From Virgibacillus subterraneus (GTDB taxonomy: Bacteria; Bacillota; Bacilli; Bacillales; Amphibacillaceae), in assembly GCF_900110695.1 (NCBI RefSeq), contig NZ_FOEH01000002.1:124001-188000 (forward strand): a stretch of 64,000 bases of DNA, read 5' to 3'. Positions within the stretch are counted from its first letter, which is position 1, and each line of letters begins with the position of its first letter. The position numbers were made by a program, and so were the translations under genes. The notes below the pieces were generated by a model. That model was not told the origin of the DNA. It ran no database searches and saw nothing but the letters and a program-made list of their open reading frames with translations. Of this stretch, positions 34,428 through 45,454 are shown piece after piece.

Positions 34428-35714
34428 ATGTCAGCAAAATGGGAAAAACAGGAAGGTAATCAAGGAGTACTAACAATAGAAGTAAGTCCAGAGGAATTTG
34501 ATCGTGGTTTGGATCAAGCATTCAAAAAAGTTGTAAAAGATGTTCAAATTCCAGGATTCCGTAAAGGTAAAGTACCGCGTAAAATATTTGAAAATCGCTT
34601 CGGAGTAGAATCATTATATCAGGATGCGGTTGATATTATTTTACCAGATGCTTATATGAAAGCTGTTGAAGAGACTGGTATTGAACCAATCGAACAACCT
34701 GAAGTTGATATCGAAGAAATTGAACAAGGAAAAGAACTTATTTTCACTGCAAAAGTTACAGTTAAGCCAGAAGCAACTTTAGGTGAATATAAAGGCCTGG
34801 AAGTTGAAGAACAATCAGTTGACGTTACAGATGAAGATGTAAATCATGAAATTGAACATCAGCGTGAACATCAAGCAGAACTTATTATCAAAGAAGAAGG
34901 TACAGTAGAAGAAGGCGACACGGTAGTTATGGACTTTGAAGGTTTCTTGGATGGAGAAGCATTTGAAGGTGGAAAAGGTGAAGATCATTCATTGGAAATC
35001 GGATCAGGACAGTTCATCCCTGGATTTGAGGAACAATTAGTTGGTAAAAAATCAGGTGAAGAGACAGAAATTGAAATAACATTCCCTGAAGATTATCATG
35101 CAGAACAATTAGCTGGTCAAAAAGCTGTATTTAAAGTAAAAATTCATGACGTTAAAACAAAAGAATTACCAGAACTTGATGATGAATTTGCAAAAGATGT
35201 TGACGAAGAAGTAGAAACATTAGAAGAGCTAAAAACAAAGAAAAAAGAAGAGTTGGAAGCACAAAAGAAACAAGATGCTGACAATCAGAAGCGTGAATCA
35301 CTAATTGAACAAGCTTCAGATAACACAGAGGTAGAGATTCCAGAATCAATGGTAAATACTGAACTTGACCGTATGCTCAAAGAGTTTGAACAACGTTTGC
35401 AACAGCAAGGTATGACAATGGATATGTATTTCCAATTTTCCGGACAGGATGAGGATGCATTGAAAGAACAAATGAAAGAAGATGCTCAAAAACGTGTGAA
35501 AACTAACTTAACATTAGAAGCTATTTTCAATGCGGAAAACCTTGGAGTAACGGATGAAGATGTGGATGCTGAGCTTACTAATATGGCTTCTATGTATGGA
35601 GCTGAAGTTGAGCAATTGAAACAAATGTTAGGCGGAAACGCTGACGCTATTAAAGAGGATCTGAAGTTCAGAAAGGCTCTTGATTTCTTAGTTGAAAATA
35701 GTAAAACTGTATAA
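34428..35714 (+). CDS. tig: trigger factor
   Basis: A ribosome-associated chaperone and peptidyl-prolyl isomerase (428 residues). The N-terminal ribosome-binding domain has the signature [18 protein letters not shown]; the FKBP-type PPIase domain (about 160-245) includes [20 protein letters not shown] and [15 protein letters not shown]; the C-terminal part is the helical substrate cradle. It is strongly acidic. The ATG at 34428 follows GGAGGG; an upstream in-frame start at 34413 overlaps that ribosome-binding site. Confidence 0.96.
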   Translation: MSAKWEKQEGNQGVLTIEVSPEEFDRGLDQAFKKVVKDVQIPGFRKGKVPRKIFENRFGVESLYQDAVDIILPDAYMKAVEETGIEPIEQPEVDIEEIEQGKELIFTAKVTVKPEATLGEYKGLEVEEQSVDVTDEDVNHEIEHQREHQAELIIKEEGTVEEGDTVVMDFEGFLDGEAFEGGKGEDHSLEIGSGQFIPGFEEQLVGKKSGEETEIEITFPEDYHAEQLAGQKAVFKVKIHDVKTKELPELDDEFAKDVDEEVETLEELKTKKKEELEAQKKQDADNQKRESLIEQASDNTEVEIPESMVNTELDRMLKEFEQRLQQQGMTMDMYFQFSGQDEDALKEQMKEDAQKRVKTNLTLEAIFNAENLGVTDEDVDAELTNMASMYGAEVEQLKQMLGGNADAIKEDLKFRKALDFLVENSKTV

Positions 35715-35751
35715 TCACTTTGCTTATGACTAAAATGAAAATGATTATTTA

Positions 35752-35824
35752 GCAGATAAGATATTTACATTACTTTCTTACTGCATAAATACAAACAAGG
35801 TTGGCGATCTGCCAAGTTTTCTAA
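35752..35824 (+). repeat. family A interspersed repeat, copy 4 (short variant)
   Basis: 73 bp starting GCAGATAAGATA after TTATTTA and ending AAGTTTTCTAA. It lacks the middle part. It lies between the tig stop codon and the hairpin terminator that follows. Confidence 0.75.
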
Positions 35825-35854
35825 ACAAGGTGCGAGTAATTCGCACCTTGTTTT
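35825..35854 (+). terminator. terminator downstream of tig
   Basis: Perfect 11-bp stem (ACAAGGTGCGA with TCGCACCTTGT), 5-base loop, then TTTT. Confidence 0.88.
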
Positions 35855-36203
35855 AACTTTGCGATAAACACAATTTGTATCTAACGCATTGCTACGAAAA
35901 AAGTATATTTTTTATTTTTTGAAAGTCGTTAAATTTTGTTATCTATCTTATTTGACTAACATACGATAAATAAGGACTGTATAATATGGTTATTATTAAT
36001 TATCGATTTTAGCTAACTATGAAACATAGAGGATAAGTAGTATCATTTGACTTTTTTATAAAATTCTCCATAATAAAGTGATAAATAAAGAAGAGGTTAT
36101 TGTTTTGTTTTCTTATTTTGATTTGATATGATGACAGTGAAAGTTAAATTATATAAAGATGAAGTTTGAGACGAAGATTTAAACTTTTAGGAGTGAAAAT
36201 GCA
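35855..36203. other. AT-rich region upstream of clpX
   Basis: No gene. A TATAAT at 35980-35985 has a TTGACT 22 bp upstream, too far for a normal pair. A second TATGAT near 36127 follows TTGTTT-like sequence. The clpX promoter is in this stretch but I cannot choose between them. Confidence 0.5.
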
Positions 36204-37481
36204 ATGTTTAAATTTAATGAAGAAAAAGGACAATTAAAATGTTCGTTTTGTGGGAAAGGTCAAGATCAAGTTCGCAAGCTCGTTGCCGGACCTGGTGTTT
36301 ATATATGTGATGAATGTATAGAACTTTGCACAGAAATAGTTGAGGAAGAACTTGGTACGGAAGAAGAAACCGAGTTTAAGGAAGTACCTAAACCAAAGGA
36401 AATTTGTGAAATTCTCAATGATTATGTTATCGGGCAGGAAAAAGCAAAAAAGAATTTATCTGTAGCGGTATATAACCATTACAAACGAATTAACACACCT
36501 AAAAATTCAGATGACGTAGAACTTGCAAAAAGTAATATCGCTATGCTTGGTCCAACAGGAAGTGGTAAAACATTGCTTGCACAGACATTGGCAAGAATTT
36601 TAAATGTTCCATTTGCTATGGCTGATGCAACATCATTAACTGAAGCTGGTTATGTTGGTGAAGATGTTGAAAATATCTTATTGAAACTCATCCAATCTGC
36701 TGATTATGATGTAGAAAAGGCTGAGAAAGGTATTATTTACATCGATGAAATTGATAAAGTTGCACGTAAATCAGAGAACCCGTCAATTACTCGTGACGTG
36801 TCTGGAGAAGGTGTGCAACAGGCACTATTAAAGATTCTTGAGGGAACTGTTGCAAGTGTTCCACCACAAGGCGGACGGAAACATCCTCATCAGGAATTCA
36901 TTCAAATCGACACAACTAATGTATTATTTATAGTTGGTGGAGCTTTTGATGGGATTGATCAAATAATTAAACGTCGACTTGGTAAGACAGTTATTGGATT
37001 TGGTTCAAACGAAGAACAACAAGATCTTGAAATGGGTGAACTTCTACAAAAAGTATTGCCAGAAGACCTGTTACGTTATGGTCTTATACCAGAGTTCATC
37101 GGAAGAATTCCGGTTGTAGGAAGTCTTGAACCATTAGATGAAGATGCGTTAGTTGAAATTTTAACAAAACCTAAAAACGCACTGGTAAAACAATATGTTA
37201 AGCTATTCCAGATAGATGATGTTGAACTTGAGTTTGAAGAAGAAGCTCTAGTTGAAATAGCCAAAAGGGCGATAGAGCGGAAAACTGGAGCAAGAGGTTT
37301 ACGTTCCATCATTGAGAGTATTATGCTGGACGTAATGTTTGAACTACCATCACGCGAGGACATTGAGAAGTGTATTATTACGAAAGATACTGTTCTCCAG
37401 GAAAATGGTCATCCAAAGCTAGTACTTGTTGATGGAACTGTAAAAGAAGGAAATGAAAAGCTTCCTAAAGAAAGTGCATAA
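36204..37481 (+). CDS. clpX: ATP-dependent Clp protease ATP-binding subunit ClpX
   Basis: An AAA+ unfoldase that feeds substrates to ClpP (425 residues). The N-terminal zinc-binding domain has four cysteines (CSFCGKGQ and CDECIELC); Walker A is GPTGSGKT at 116-123; Walker B is IIYIDEIDK; the ClpP-docking IGF-type loop is visible as [11 protein letters not shown]; the sensor-2 region is [17 protein letters not shown] precedes the start. In B. subtilis lonB follows clpX; here the next gene is lonA. Confidence 0.97.
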   Translation: MFKFNEEKGQLKCSFCGKGQDQVRKLVAGPGVYICDECIELCTEIVEEELGTEEETEFKEVPKPKEICEILNDYVIGQEKAKKNLSVAVYNHYKRINTPKNSDDVELAKSNIAMLGPTGSGKTLLAQTLARILNVPFAMADATSLTEAGYVGEDVENILLKLIQSADYDVEKAEKGIIYIDEIDKVARKSENPSITRDVSGEGVQQALLKILEGTVASVPPQGGRKHPHQEFIQIDTTNVLFIVGGAFDGIDQIIKRRLGKTVIGFGSNEEQQDLEMGELLQKVLPEDLLRYGLIPEFIGRIPVVGSLEPLDEDALVEILTKPKNALVKQYVKLFQIDDVELEFEEEALVEIAKRAIERKTGARGLRSIIESIMLDVMFELPSREDIEKCIITKDTVLQENGHPKLVLVDGTVKEGNEKLPKESA

Positions 37482-37504
37482 ACCATTTGGTAATTAAATA
37501 ATAT

Positions 37505-37581
37505 GAGACTGACTTGGCTTATGATTTCCTTCAATAATCATTTATTGAGGTTCGAACATTAGCCCAATGTCAGTCTCTTTC
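37505..37581 (+). terminator. long-loop terminator-like hairpin after clpX
   Basis: Stem GAGACTGAC (37505-37513) with GTCAGTCTC (37569-37577), extended by TTGG/CCAA, and an internal CAATAA/TTATTG hairpin in the loop; then TTTCTTG. Confidence 0.65.
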
Positions 37582-37743
37582 TTGTTAGATTTCGTGTTTA
37601 GTATTTCAACATCAGGTAATACTAATCACAGTTATCTTTCCGGGGTTTTTTCGTTTACAAATGGGAAAGTTTTCTATAAACTTTAAACAATAAATAAACA
37701 AAAGTACATAATTATTTCAGTACATATTACGGAGGTACATACT

Positions 37744-40074
37744 ATGACAAAAGATACAATTCAGCTTCCCCTCCTGCCATTACGCGGATTGCTCGTTTTC
37801 CCATCAATGGTATTACATTTAGATGTCGGACGTGATAAATCCGTTACAGCATTAGAAAAGGCAATGATGGGTGATCAAACCATCTTTTTAGCTGCTCAGA
37901 AAAAGGTGAGTTTAGATGATCCAGAGCCAAAAGACATATATAGAATTGGAACAATAGCAAAAGTAAATCAAATGTTGAAACTACCGAACGGAACAATGCG
38001 TGTGCTAGTAGAGGGGCTTCGTCGCGGAGAAATTATTCAATTTAACGAGGAAAGCGAAGAATTTAATGTTGAAATCAAAGAGATTGAGGAACAACATGAT
38101 GAGAAGAACGAAGAAGAAGCTCTTATGCGTTCATTATTAGGGCAATTTGAACAATACATAAAAGTCTCACAAAAAATTACAAAAGAAACCTTAGAAACGG
38201 TTTCAGATATTGATGAACCAAGCAGGTTCGCAGACATTATTACGTCACATTTATCCTTAAAAATTAAAGATAAACAGGAGTTACTTGAAACAGTAAATGT
38301 AAAAGAACGATTACAGCAATTAATAAAATTAATTACAAATGAAAAAAAAGTACTTGATTTAGAAAAGAAAATCGGACAGCGTGTTAAAACATCCATGGAA
38401 AAAACGCAAAAGGAATATTATTTGCGTGAACAAATGAAGGCGATACAGAAGGAACTTGGTGAAAAAGATGGTAAGTCTGGTGAGGTAGGAAAGTTAAGAG
38501 AAAAGGTTGAGGAATCGGACATGCCTGAACGCATCGTTGAAGTTGCTATGAAGGAACTGGATCGTTTCGAAAAAGTACCACAGAGTTCTGCCGAAAGTTC
38601 AGTTATCCGAAATTATGTTGAATGGCTTATAGCCTTACCATGGACGGAAAAAACCAAAGATACAATTGAGATTGATAATGCACATAAAATATTAGATAGA
38701 GATCATTATGGATTGGAAAAGGTAAAAGAACGAATTCTTGAATATTTAGCCGTACAAAAACTAACTCAGTCTATCAAAGGGCCAATTCTTTGTCTTGTAG
38801 GTCCACCAGGGGTGGGGAAAACTTCATTAGCTAAATCCATTGCACGTTCAATAAATCGAAATTTTGTTCGTGCTTCATTAGGTGGCATTAGAGATGATGC
38901 TGAAATTCGTGGCCATCGACGTACCTATATTGGTGCTATGCCAGGAAGAATAATTCAGGGAATGAAAAAAGCTAAAACAGTCAATCCTGTATTTTTATTA
39001 GATGAAATTGATAAAATGTCCAATGATTTTCGTGGAGACCCATCTGCAGCAATGCTGGAAGTGTTAGACCCAGAACAAAATAGTAATTTCAGTGATCATT
39101 TTATTGAAGAAACATACGACTTATCGAATGTTCTTTTTGTTGCGACTGCCAACTATGTTAACAACATCCCGGGTCCATTATTGGATCGTATGGAGCTTAT
39201 TTCTATTTCTGGATATACTGAAGTTGAAAAGTTACATATTGCTAAAGAACACTTATTATCAAAGCAACTTAAGGAAAACGGTCTGACAAAAAATAATTTG
39301 CAAATTCGGGATGATGCCTTATTGAAACTAATCCGTACATATACACGAGAAGCAGGTGTAAGAGGATTGGAACGTCAACTGGCAACTCTATGCCGAAAAG
39401 CAGCAAAAATTATTATTTCTAAAGAGAAAAAACGAGTAGTCGTAACGGAGAAAAGTATTGAGGAATTACTTGGAAAACCTGTTTTCCGTTATGGTGTAAT
39501 GGAACAGGAAAATCAGGTAGGAGCTGCTACAGGGCTTGCATATACAGCAGCTGGTGGGGATACTCTGTCAATTGAGGTTTCTCATTACCCAGGTAAGGGA
39601 AAACTTACACTTACAGGCAAACTAGGAGATGTTATGCAGGAATCAGCACAAGCTGCCTTTAGTTATATTCGATCACGTGCGAAAGAACTAAGTATTAATC
39701 CTGATTTTTATGAAACATATGATATTCATATTCATGTTCCTGAAGGTGCGACACCAAAAGATGGTCCTTCTGCTGGTATTACAATGGCAACAGCCCTTGT
39801 TTCCGCATTGACAGGTCGAGCAGTTAAAAAAGAAGTTGGGATGACCGGAGAAATCACTTTGCGTGGTCGCGTTTTACCAATAGGTGGTTTAAAGGAAAAA
39901 TCCTTAAGTGCGCATAGAGCAGGGATAACAACTATTATTATTCCTGAAGATAACGAAAAGGATATAGAGGATATTCCAGAAAGTGTACGGAGTGGTCTTA
40001 CATTTATTAAGGTAAACCATCTAGATCAAGTATTAAAACATGCACTTGTGGAGGAGAAAAATGAAAGTAAGTAA
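37744..40074 (+). CDS. lonA: ATP-dependent protease LonA
   Basis: A 776-residue AAA+ serine protease for misfolded and regulatory proteins. An N-terminal LON substrate domain (about 5-200) is followed by a coiled-coil, the AAA+ module with Walker A GPPGVGKT at 353-360 and Walker [10 protein letters not shown], and the C-terminal protease domain with the Ser-Lys dyad: S676 in KDGPSAG and K719 in GGLKEK. TACGGAGG precedes the ATG. Its last 14 bases overlap the start of ysxC, so the two are translationally linked. Confidence 0.97.
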   Translation: MTKDTIQLPLLPLRGLLVFPSMVLHLDVGRDKSVTALEKAMMGDQTIFLAAQKKVSLDDPEPKDIYRIGTIAKVNQMLKLPNGTMRVLVEGLRRGEIIQFNEESEEFNVEIKEIEEQHDEKNEEEALMRSLLGQFEQYIKVSQKITKETLETVSDIDEPSRFADIITSHLSLKIKDKQELLETVNVKERLQQLIKLITNEKKVLDLEKKIGQRVKTSMEKTQKEYYLREQMKAIQKELGEKDGKSGEVGKLREKVEESDMPERIVEVAMKELDRFEKVPQSSAESSVIRNYVEWLIALPWTEKTKDTIEIDNAHKILDRDHYGLEKVKERILEYLAVQKLTQSIKGPILCLVGPPGVGKTSLAKSIARSINRNFVRASLGGIRDDAEIRGHRRTYIGAMPGRIIQGMKKAKTVNPVFLLDEIDKMSNDFRGDPSAAMLEVLDPEQNSNFSDHFIEETYDLSNVLFVATANYVNNIPGPLLDRMELISISGYTEVEKLHIAKEHLLSKQLKENGLTKNNLQIRDDALLKLIRTYTREAGVRGLERQLATLCRKAAKIIISKEKKRVVVTEKSIEELLGKPVFRYGVMEQENQVGAATGLAYTAAGGDTLSIEVSHYPGKGKLTLTGKLGDVMQESAQAAFSYIRSRAKELSINPDFYETYDIHIHVPEGATPKDGPSAGITMATALVSALTGRAVKKEVGMTGEITLRGRVLPIGGLKEKSLSAHRAGITTIIIPEDNEKDIEDIPESVRSGLTFIKVNHLDQVLKHALVEEKNESK

Positions 40075-40648
40075 TGCAGAAATTGTAATTAGTGCAGTTA
40101 GTCAAAAACAATATCCAGGCGATCAGCTTCCTGAAGTTGCACTTGCTGGTCGCTCAAATGTTGGAAAGTCATCATTTATCAATAAGCTTATCCATCGTAA
40201 AAATTTAGCCCGTACTTCATCAAAACCAGGAAAAACACAAACATTGAACTTCTATAAAATAAATGAAGCATTCTATTTTGTAGATGTACCTGGGTATGGT
40301 TATGCTAAAGTCTCCAAAAAGGAAAGAAAAAAATGGGGAAGTATGATGGAAGAGTATTTTGAAACAAGGGATACCCTAAAGGCTGTATTACTAATTACAG
40401 ACATTCGTCACGAACCAACTAAGGACGACGTGCAGATGTACGCTTTTTTAAAGCATTTTGATCTACCAGTAATTGTGATTGCCACAAAACTGGACAAAGT
40501 ACCTAAAGGAAAACATGCTAAACATTTAAAGCGCACAAAAGAAACGTTACAAGTGGACCCAGAAGATACTGTGATTCCTTTTTCTACAGAAACTGGTCAA
40601 GGAAAAGATGAATCGTGGAGTGCCATAAGAAGCTATATTAACAATTGA
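40061..40648 (+). CDS. ysxC: ribosome biogenesis GTPase YsxC (EngB)
   Basis: A 195-residue essential GTPase for late 50S subunit assembly. G motifs are in order: GRSNVGKSS (G1, 30-38), [10 protein letters not shown] (G2), DVPGYGYA (G3) and TKLDKV (G4). The ATG at 40061 follows GGAGG; the longer frame from 40040 lies in lonA. Cotranscribed with lonA. Confidence 0.96.
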   Translation: MKVSNAEIVISAVSQKQYPGDQLPEVALAGRSNVGKSSFINKLIHRKNLARTSSKPGKTQTLNFYKINEAFYFVDVPGYGYAKVSKKERKKWGSMMEEYFETRDTLKAVLLITDIRHEPTKDDVQMYAFLKHFDLPVIVIATKLDKVPKGKHAKHLKRTKETLQVDPEDTVIPFSTETGQGKDESWSAIRSYINN

Positions 40649-40668
40649 TTTATTAAACTGCAGTATTA

Positions 40669-40706
40669 AAAAACTCTTTCCTCCAGTGAGTAGGAAGAGT
40701 TTTTTT
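40669..40706 (+). terminator. terminator of lonA-ysxC
   Basis: Stem AAACTCTTTCCT with AGGAAGAGTTT, 9-base loop and a T-run, directly followed by a family A repeat. Confidence 0.9.
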
Positions 40707-40707
40707 G

Positions 40708-40794
40708 GTAGTTACGAAAGTATAACTACTTTCTTACTGCGTAAGTGTAACAAGGCCATCGACATTAAGGCTTGGTGATAAGCAAGTTTTCTAA
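40708..40794 (+). repeat. family A interspersed repeat, copy 5
   Basis: 87 bp starting GTAGTTACGAAAG just after the ysxC terminator T-run and ending AAGTTTTCTAA. Left hairpin GAAAGTATAACTACTTTC; the right hairpin is degenerate. Confidence 0.8.
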
Positions 40795-40951
40795 AGCTTA
40801 TATTTTCAGAAAATTTGAAAGAATGTAAGAGTATTTAAAAGGATTATACCGTATACATAAGTATTAAAGAGATATAATTCCTATAGTATTTTAAATGTTA
40901 ATATTGTTGAATATATGGAGCTTTTTGCCATTCGTTCAATTATCACAATGT

Positions 40952-40960
40952 TGATATAAT
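40952..40960 (+). promoter_or_regulatory. extended -10 promoter of the amino-acid ABC transporter
   Basis: TGATATAAT (TATAAT at 40955-40960) with no good -35, about 79 bases before the binding-protein gene. Nothing else is recognised in 40795-41038. Confidence 0.45.
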
Positions 40961-41038
40961 TTATCTATCAGTATGCTTCTAATATTGATATGGGTTGATT
41001 AGTGTGAATAAAAATAGAGATGGAAGGATGTTTAGTCA

Positions 41039-41854
41039 ATGAAAAAACTGAAAATTACAGTATTTTTCGCTTTACTATTTATGCTCTTAGCCGCATGTGG
41101 TGGAGGGGATGATGGAGCTAATGGTGGTGATTCTTCTTCGGGTGAAGGTAGTGGATATAATTTGATTGAAGAAGGAAAACTTAATTTCGCTTCATCAGGT
41201 GAATTTAAACCTTTTAGTTATATGGAAGGTGGAGAGATGACCGGATATGATGTTGCAGTTGCTAATGCAATTGCTGAAAAATTAGGATTAGAAGCGGTCC
41301 CAAACAAATCAAAATTTGCTGGTATTGTCACAGGTGTTAAACAAGGACGTCACGATATTGCAGTTGCAAGTCATACGATTACTGAAGACCGATTGAAAGA
41401 AATCGATTTTTCAGAAGCTTATTATTACTCAGGTCCAGTAATTTATACTAGACCTGATAGTGATATACAGTCAGCTGATGATCTTGATGGAAAGGAAATT
41501 TCCGTTTCCAGAGGCTCAACTTACGTTGAAATGGCACAGGAATATACTGATAATATTCCACAAGTTGATAGTGATGTTGTAGCTCTTCAATCATTAGCTA
41601 AAGGACATCACGACGCTGTAATAACTGATGCAATTACGGGAAGTACAGCAATTGAAAATGGATTAGAAATAGAGGAAAAGGAACAATTAGGTGTAAGTGA
41701 GCAAGCGGTAGGCGTTGCAAAAGAAAATGATAAATTACTTGAAGATATCAATAAAGCATTAAAGGAATTGAAAGAGAGCGGAAAACTTGCAGAATTATCT
41801 AAAGAGTATATTGGAGCTGATATTACACAGGAACCAGAGAGTTTAAGTGAATAA
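41039..41854 (+). CDS. polar amino-acid ABC transporter substrate-binding lipoprotein
   Basis: A 271-residue type II periplasmic-binding-protein-like lipoprotein with a signal peptide ending in LAAC (lipidated Cys20) and a Gly/Ser/Asp linker. The family 3 signature is visible: KPFSYMEGGEMTGYDVAVANAIAEKLG, then FAGIVTGVKQGRHDIAVASHTITEDRLKEIDFSEAYYYSG. It should bind a polar amino acid such as glutamine or cystine; the exact ligand is unclear. A GGAAGGATG ribosome-binding site lies upstream. First gene of a three-gene ABC cassette. Confidence 0.9.
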   Translation: MKKLKITVFFALLFMLLAACGGGDDGANGGDSSSGEGSGYNLIEEGKLNFASSGEFKPFSYMEGGEMTGYDVAVANAIAEKLGLEAVPNKSKFAGIVTGVKQGRHDIAVASHTITEDRLKEIDFSEAYYYSGPVIYTRPDSDIQSADDLDGKEISVSRGSTYVEMAQEYTDNIPQVDSDVVALQSLAKGHHDAVITDAITGSTAIENGLEIEEKEQLGVSEQAVGVAKENDKLLEDINKALKELKESGKLAELSKEYIGADITQEPESLSE

Positions 41855-41860
41855 TAGAAT

Positions 41861-41894
41861 GCAAATGTGCGCATAATCTTGCGCACATTTGTGC
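41861..41894 (+). terminator. intercistronic hairpin after the binding-protein gene
   Basis: 11-13-bp stem (AATGTGCGCA with TGCGCACATT) and 6-base loop, with no U-tract. It probably stabilises the upstream mRNA so that the binding protein is made in excess. Confidence 0.65.
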
Positions 41895-41915
41895 CTTACA
41901 AAGGAGTTGAATTTC

Positions 41916-42578
41916 TTGTCAGCAATTACCCATTTCTTTGAAGTTTTTACAGGTAGTTATGATTTATTTTTAAAGGGGCTTTGGCTAACATTTGAATTAT
42001 CAGCAGCTTCATTACTTATTGCATTTGTGATTGGTTTATTTTTTGCAATACTTAAAATTTCAAACATAAAGATTCTACAATGGATAGCTGATGCGTATAT
42101 TTGGGTTGTTCGGGGGACACCACTTATTGTACAAATCTTCGTTCTTTATTATGGTCTGGCAGAAATATTCCTGATTCCAATGTTTTGGGCTGGTGCAGCA
42201 GGACTTGCTTTTCATAGTGGTGCATATATTGCTGAAATTATCCGTGGTGCTATACAATCCATAGACAAAGGACAAAGGGAAGCTGGACGAACGCTTGGAA
42301 TGACTAGTGGTCTGACAATGCGAAGAATCATATTACCTCAGGCTTTTCGTCGGGCTGTACCATCACTTGGTAATCAATTTATTATTGGTATAAAAGATTC
42401 CTCACTCGTCTCATTTATTGGTATGCAGGAATTATTTGGGGTTGCCAGTACGATGGGGTCGAACAACTTTGATTATCTTCCGTACTATCTAACCGTAGCA
42501 ATATATTATTTATTCATTGTACTGATTCTAACATTGCTGGTGAATATGCTAGAGAAAAAACTGGCTCAAAGTGATTAA
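41916..42578 (+). CDS. polar amino-acid ABC transporter permease
   Basis: A 220-residue HisMQ-type inner-membrane subunit. About five transmembrane helices are visible (near 14-40, 50-75, 85-105, 145-165, 185-210). The EAA loop is present as [36 protein letters not shown]. The TTG at 41916 is chosen because AAGGAG lies 9 bases before it; an earlier TTG at 41889 precedes the ribosome-binding site. Confidence 0.9.
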   Translation: MSAITHFFEVFTGSYDLFLKGLWLTFELSAASLLIAFVIGLFFAILKISNIKILQWIADAYIWVVRGTPLIVQIFVLYYGLAEIFLIPMFWAGAAGLAFHSGAYIAEIIRGAIQSIDKGQREAGRTLGMTSGLTMRRIILPQAFRRAVPSLGNQFIIGIKDSSLVSFIGMQELFGVASTMGSNNFDYLPYYLTVAIYYLFIVLILTLLVNMLEKKLAQSD

Positions 42579-42592
42579 GCAGGAGGAGTAAT

Positions 42593-43333
42593 ATGAGTGA
42601 AAAACAAGAAATGATTAGAGTTGAAAAGTTAAATAAATCTTTCGGAGAATTACAAGTTTTAAAGGATATAGATTTAACTGTTAAAGAAAGTGATGTTGTA
42701 GTACTAATTGGTGCAAGTGGATCAGGGAAAAGTACACTGTTACGCTGTCTAAACTTTTTAGAAATGAAAAACAGTGGAATAATAACAATTGAAGGAGAGC
42801 AAATAGAAGAGAGTACACATGATTTGAACAAAGTGCGTGAACGGGTTGGTATGGTGTTTCAGCATTTCAATCTTTTCCCTCACAAGACAGTAATTGGAAA
42901 TGTTATTGAGGCTCCGACTCAAGTGAAAGGAATGAAAAAGGAGCAAGCCATAAAAGAAGGAAAAGAGATGTTGGATAAAGTTGGATTAGGGGACAAATAC
43001 AATGTATACCCGTCAACACTATCAGGTGGTCAGAAACAGCGTGTTGCAATAGCACGAGCATTGGCAATGAGACCAGACGTTATGCTGTTTGATGAACCAA
43101 CATCAGCACTCGATCCAGAATTAGTTGGTGAAGTGTTATCGACAATTAAGGAACTTGCTGATGAAGGAATGACTATGGTCGTTGTTACACACGAGATGGG
43201 TTTTGCGCGTGAAGTTGGTGATTGGGTGTTCTATATGCATGATGGTAAGATTGTAGAATACGGTCCACCAAATGAATTATTTGATAACCCGAAAGAAGAA
43301 CGGACACAAGCATTTCTGAGTTCAATTTTATAA
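42593..43333 (+). CDS. polar amino-acid ABC transporter ATP-binding protein
   Basis: A 246-residue GlnQ-type ATPase. Walker [11 protein letters not shown]-loop [12 protein letters not shown], signature LSGGQKQR, Walker [14 protein letters not shown] and switch histidine VTHEM are all present, so it should be active. It follows the permease by 14 bases with GGAGGAG upstream, and completes the importer. Confidence 0.93.
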   Translation: MSEKQEMIRVEKLNKSFGELQVLKDIDLTVKESDVVVLIGASGSGKSTLLRCLNFLEMKNSGIITIEGEQIEESTHDLNKVRERVGMVFQHFNLFPHKTVIGNVIEAPTQVKGMKKEQAIKEGKEMLDKVGLGDKYNVYPSTLSGGQKQRVAIARALAMRPDVMLFDEPTSALDPELVGEVLSTIKELADEGMTMVVVTHEMGFAREVGDWVFYMHDGKIVEYGPPNELFDNPKEERTQAFLSSIL

Positions 43334-43342
43334 GTAACGAAA

Positions 43343-43378
43343 AAATAATCTTCCACAAAAAGGAGGATTATTTTTTCT
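43343..43378. terminator. bidirectional terminator between the ABC cassette and the LiaI-like gene
   Basis: Stem AAAATAATCTTCC with GGAGGATTATTTT, 5-7-base loop, T-run downstream on the plus strand and A-rich flank on the other side. It overlaps the 3' end of the reverse-strand gene. Confidence 0.8.
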
Positions 43379-43850
43379 TTTTCAGCCAATAAATACCTAT
43401 GCCAATTAGTATTACTGGCCAGAACTTCTCAAGAAATGCTGTAACATCATATATCCAATTAAATGTTGGTGGTAATTTTACAGAAAACATAAAGAGAATT
43501 GACGTACCAGTAAATATTAGACCGGTTAGGAAGCCTTTTTTAGTTCTAAGGGATCGAATTATAAAAGCTATCCCAACAATCATTGGGTATACAGCCCAAT
43601 GATCTATCCAGAATGCGTAGTGTTCTATTCCGTGAAAGTGGATACCCAGACCCAATACAATTGTTCCGCTGAATAAGTGCTGATAATCTTTAGATGTGTA
43701 ACTATGTATAAGTAATGCGAGCCCAATTATAATAAGAAATGTTGGCCATGAGTAAAAATCAGTTATAATGGGAATTCTAAGTTCTCTTAGCAAAAAGTAA
43801 ACTCCTATTCCAATTAATATATATGCTACGAACGAATTTTGTCGTTTCAT
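43368..43850 (-). CDS. LiaI/LiaF-like transmembrane protein
   Basis: A 160-residue membrane protein with about six hydrophobic segments arranged in pairs. The motifs WPTFLIIIGLALLI and FWPVILIGIGIYWL are the repeated W-P-x-x-x-I-x-G pattern of LiaI-LiaF-like regions found in cell-envelope stress proteins. It ends in a lysine run. The ATG at 43850 follows AGAGGTG; the upstream 26 codons of the open frame are not needed. There is no response-regulator gene nearby, so the role is unknown. Confidence 0.75.
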   Translation of the reverse strand: MKRQNSFVAYILIGIGVYFLLRELRIPIITDFYSWPTFLIIIGLALLIHSYTSKDYQHLFSGTIVLGLGIHFHGIEHYAFWIDHWAVYPMIVGIAFIIRSLRTKKGFLTGLIFTGTSILFMFSVKLPPTFNWIYDVTAFLEKFWPVILIGIGIYWLKKKK

Positions 43851-44062
43851 TGTAGAACACCTCTTCCAGGATACGATTAAATATGCAAAATTCTTGCTTC
43901 TAATGTACTCGTATGATAGAGTACACACGAGTTATATAACAATATACGAATATCCTAACATATAGTTTCAAATTCTGTTCACATTTATCAAAAATGTGAA
44001 GAATTACCTATGTTATAATTGTAATAATTGAGAAATGTTTTAAGCTCTTGGGGGTAGTTATC

Positions 44063-45436
44063 GTGCACATACTTAAAGTTGGATTTAATTACAAATCAAC
44101 CCCTGTCGAAACTAGGGAAAGATTAACCTTTTCTGAAGATAATATCGATCAGGCCATGCTTCTTTTAAAAGAGCAAAAAAGTATTTTGGAAAATGTAATT
44201 GTTTCCACTTGTAATCGTACCGAAATTTATGCGGTTGTTGATCAGCTTCATACAGGACGTTACTATATCAAACAATTCCTTGCTGATTGGTTTCAAATAG
44301 ATAAGGAAGAATTTTCTTCTTACTTGCGGATATCAGAAAGTGATGGAGCAATAGAGCATCTATTACGTGTTTCTGCAGGACTTGATTCCATGGTTTTAGG
44401 CGAGACACAAATACTCGGGCAGGTTAAACAAGCGTTCTCAACTGCTCAGAATATGCATACTACTGGAACCGTATTTAATGAATTATTTAAACAGGTAATT
44501 ACGTTTGCGAAACGGGCCCATAAGGATACAGCGATAGGACAGTATGCTGTGTCTGTTAGCTATGCAGCTGTTGAATTGGCCAAGAAAATATTTGGTGATT
44601 TAGAACAGAAGCATGTAGTTATCTTAGGTGCCGGAAAAATGGGTGAACTAGCTGCCAAAAACCTTCACGGATCTGGTGCAACAAAGATTACTGTAGTAAA
44701 TCGAACCTATGAAAAAGCTGAAGCATTAGCTGAAAAGTTTCAGGCCAAGGCAGCACATACAGACCATTTACATGACCTTATTAATGATGCTGATATTTTA
44801 ATCAGTTCAACAGGCTCAGATTCTGTTGTATTAACAAAAGAAGTTATTGAACCAATCCAGAAGAAACGTAAAGGCAGACCACTATTTCTAGTGGATATTG
44901 CCGTTCCAAGAGATTTAGATCCTGGAATTGGTGAATTAAATAGTGTGTTCTTATATGATATAGATGATTTACAGGGGATAGTTGATAAAAACTTAGCTGC
45001 TAGAGAAAAAGCCGCAGAGAGTATAGAAATTATGCTTGAATCTGAAATCGTTGCTTTCAAAGAGTGGTTGCAAACACTAGGCGTTGTTCCAGTAATTTCT
45101 GCGCTTCGTCAAAAGGCGTTGTCCATTCAAGCAGAAACAATGAAAAGTATTGAACGGAAAATGCCCGACTTAACCGCACGGGAGAGAAAGGTGCTTAATA
45201 AGCATACAAAGAGTATTATTAATCAGCTCCTGAAGGAACCTGTAACACAAGCAAAAGAATTAGCGGCTGATAAAAACAGAGACGAGTCTTTGGAACTTTT
45301 TGTAAATATATTTGGGATTGAAGAGGAAGTTCAAAAGGAACTATCGAAACAAACAAAAAAAAATGAAAGTTCAACAAAAATAAAACAAAATGAAGAAGTA
45401 TCCTTTCCTGTTTTAGAAAGAACGTCACCACAGTAA
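44063..45436 (+). CDS. hemA: glutamyl-tRNA reductase
   Basis: The first committed step of C5-pathway haem synthesis: NADPH reduction of glutamyl-tRNA to glutamate-1-semialdehyde. The 457-residue protein has the catalytic cysteine C50 in [11 protein letters not shown], the [15 protein letters not shown] segment, an NADP-binding Rossmann motif ([17 protein letters not shown]) and a C-terminal dimerisation helix. The GTG at 44063 gives the family N-terminus ([12 protein letters not shown]) and is well spaced from GGGGGT; the TTG at 44048 overlaps that site. Confidence 0.95.
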   Translation: MHILKVGFNYKSTPVETRERLTFSEDNIDQAMLLLKEQKSILENVIVSTCNRTEIYAVVDQLHTGRYYIKQFLADWFQIDKEEFSSYLRISESDGAIEHLLRVSAGLDSMVLGETQILGQVKQAFSTAQNMHTTGTVFNELFKQVITFAKRAHKDTAIGQYAVSVSYAAVELAKKIFGDLEQKHVVILGAGKMGELAAKNLHGSGATKITVVNRTYEKAEALAEKFQAKAAHTDHLHDLINDADILISSTGSDSVVLTKEVIEPIQKKRKGRPLFLVDIAVPRDLDPGIGELNSVFLYDIDDLQGIVDKNLAAREKAAESIEIMLESEIVAFKEWLQTLGVVPVISALRQKALSIQAETMKSIERKMPDLTARERKVLNKHTKSIINQLLKEPVTQAKELAADKNRDESLELFVNIFGIEEEVQKELSKQTKKNESSTKIKQNEEVSFPVLERTSPQ

Positions 45437-45454
45437 GATGAAAGGATTTCCAAT

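Noticed and set aside
35952-35985. TTGACT/TATAAT pair as the clpX promoter
   Set aside because: The spacer is 22 bp, outside the usable range for SigA; one of the boxes may still be real.
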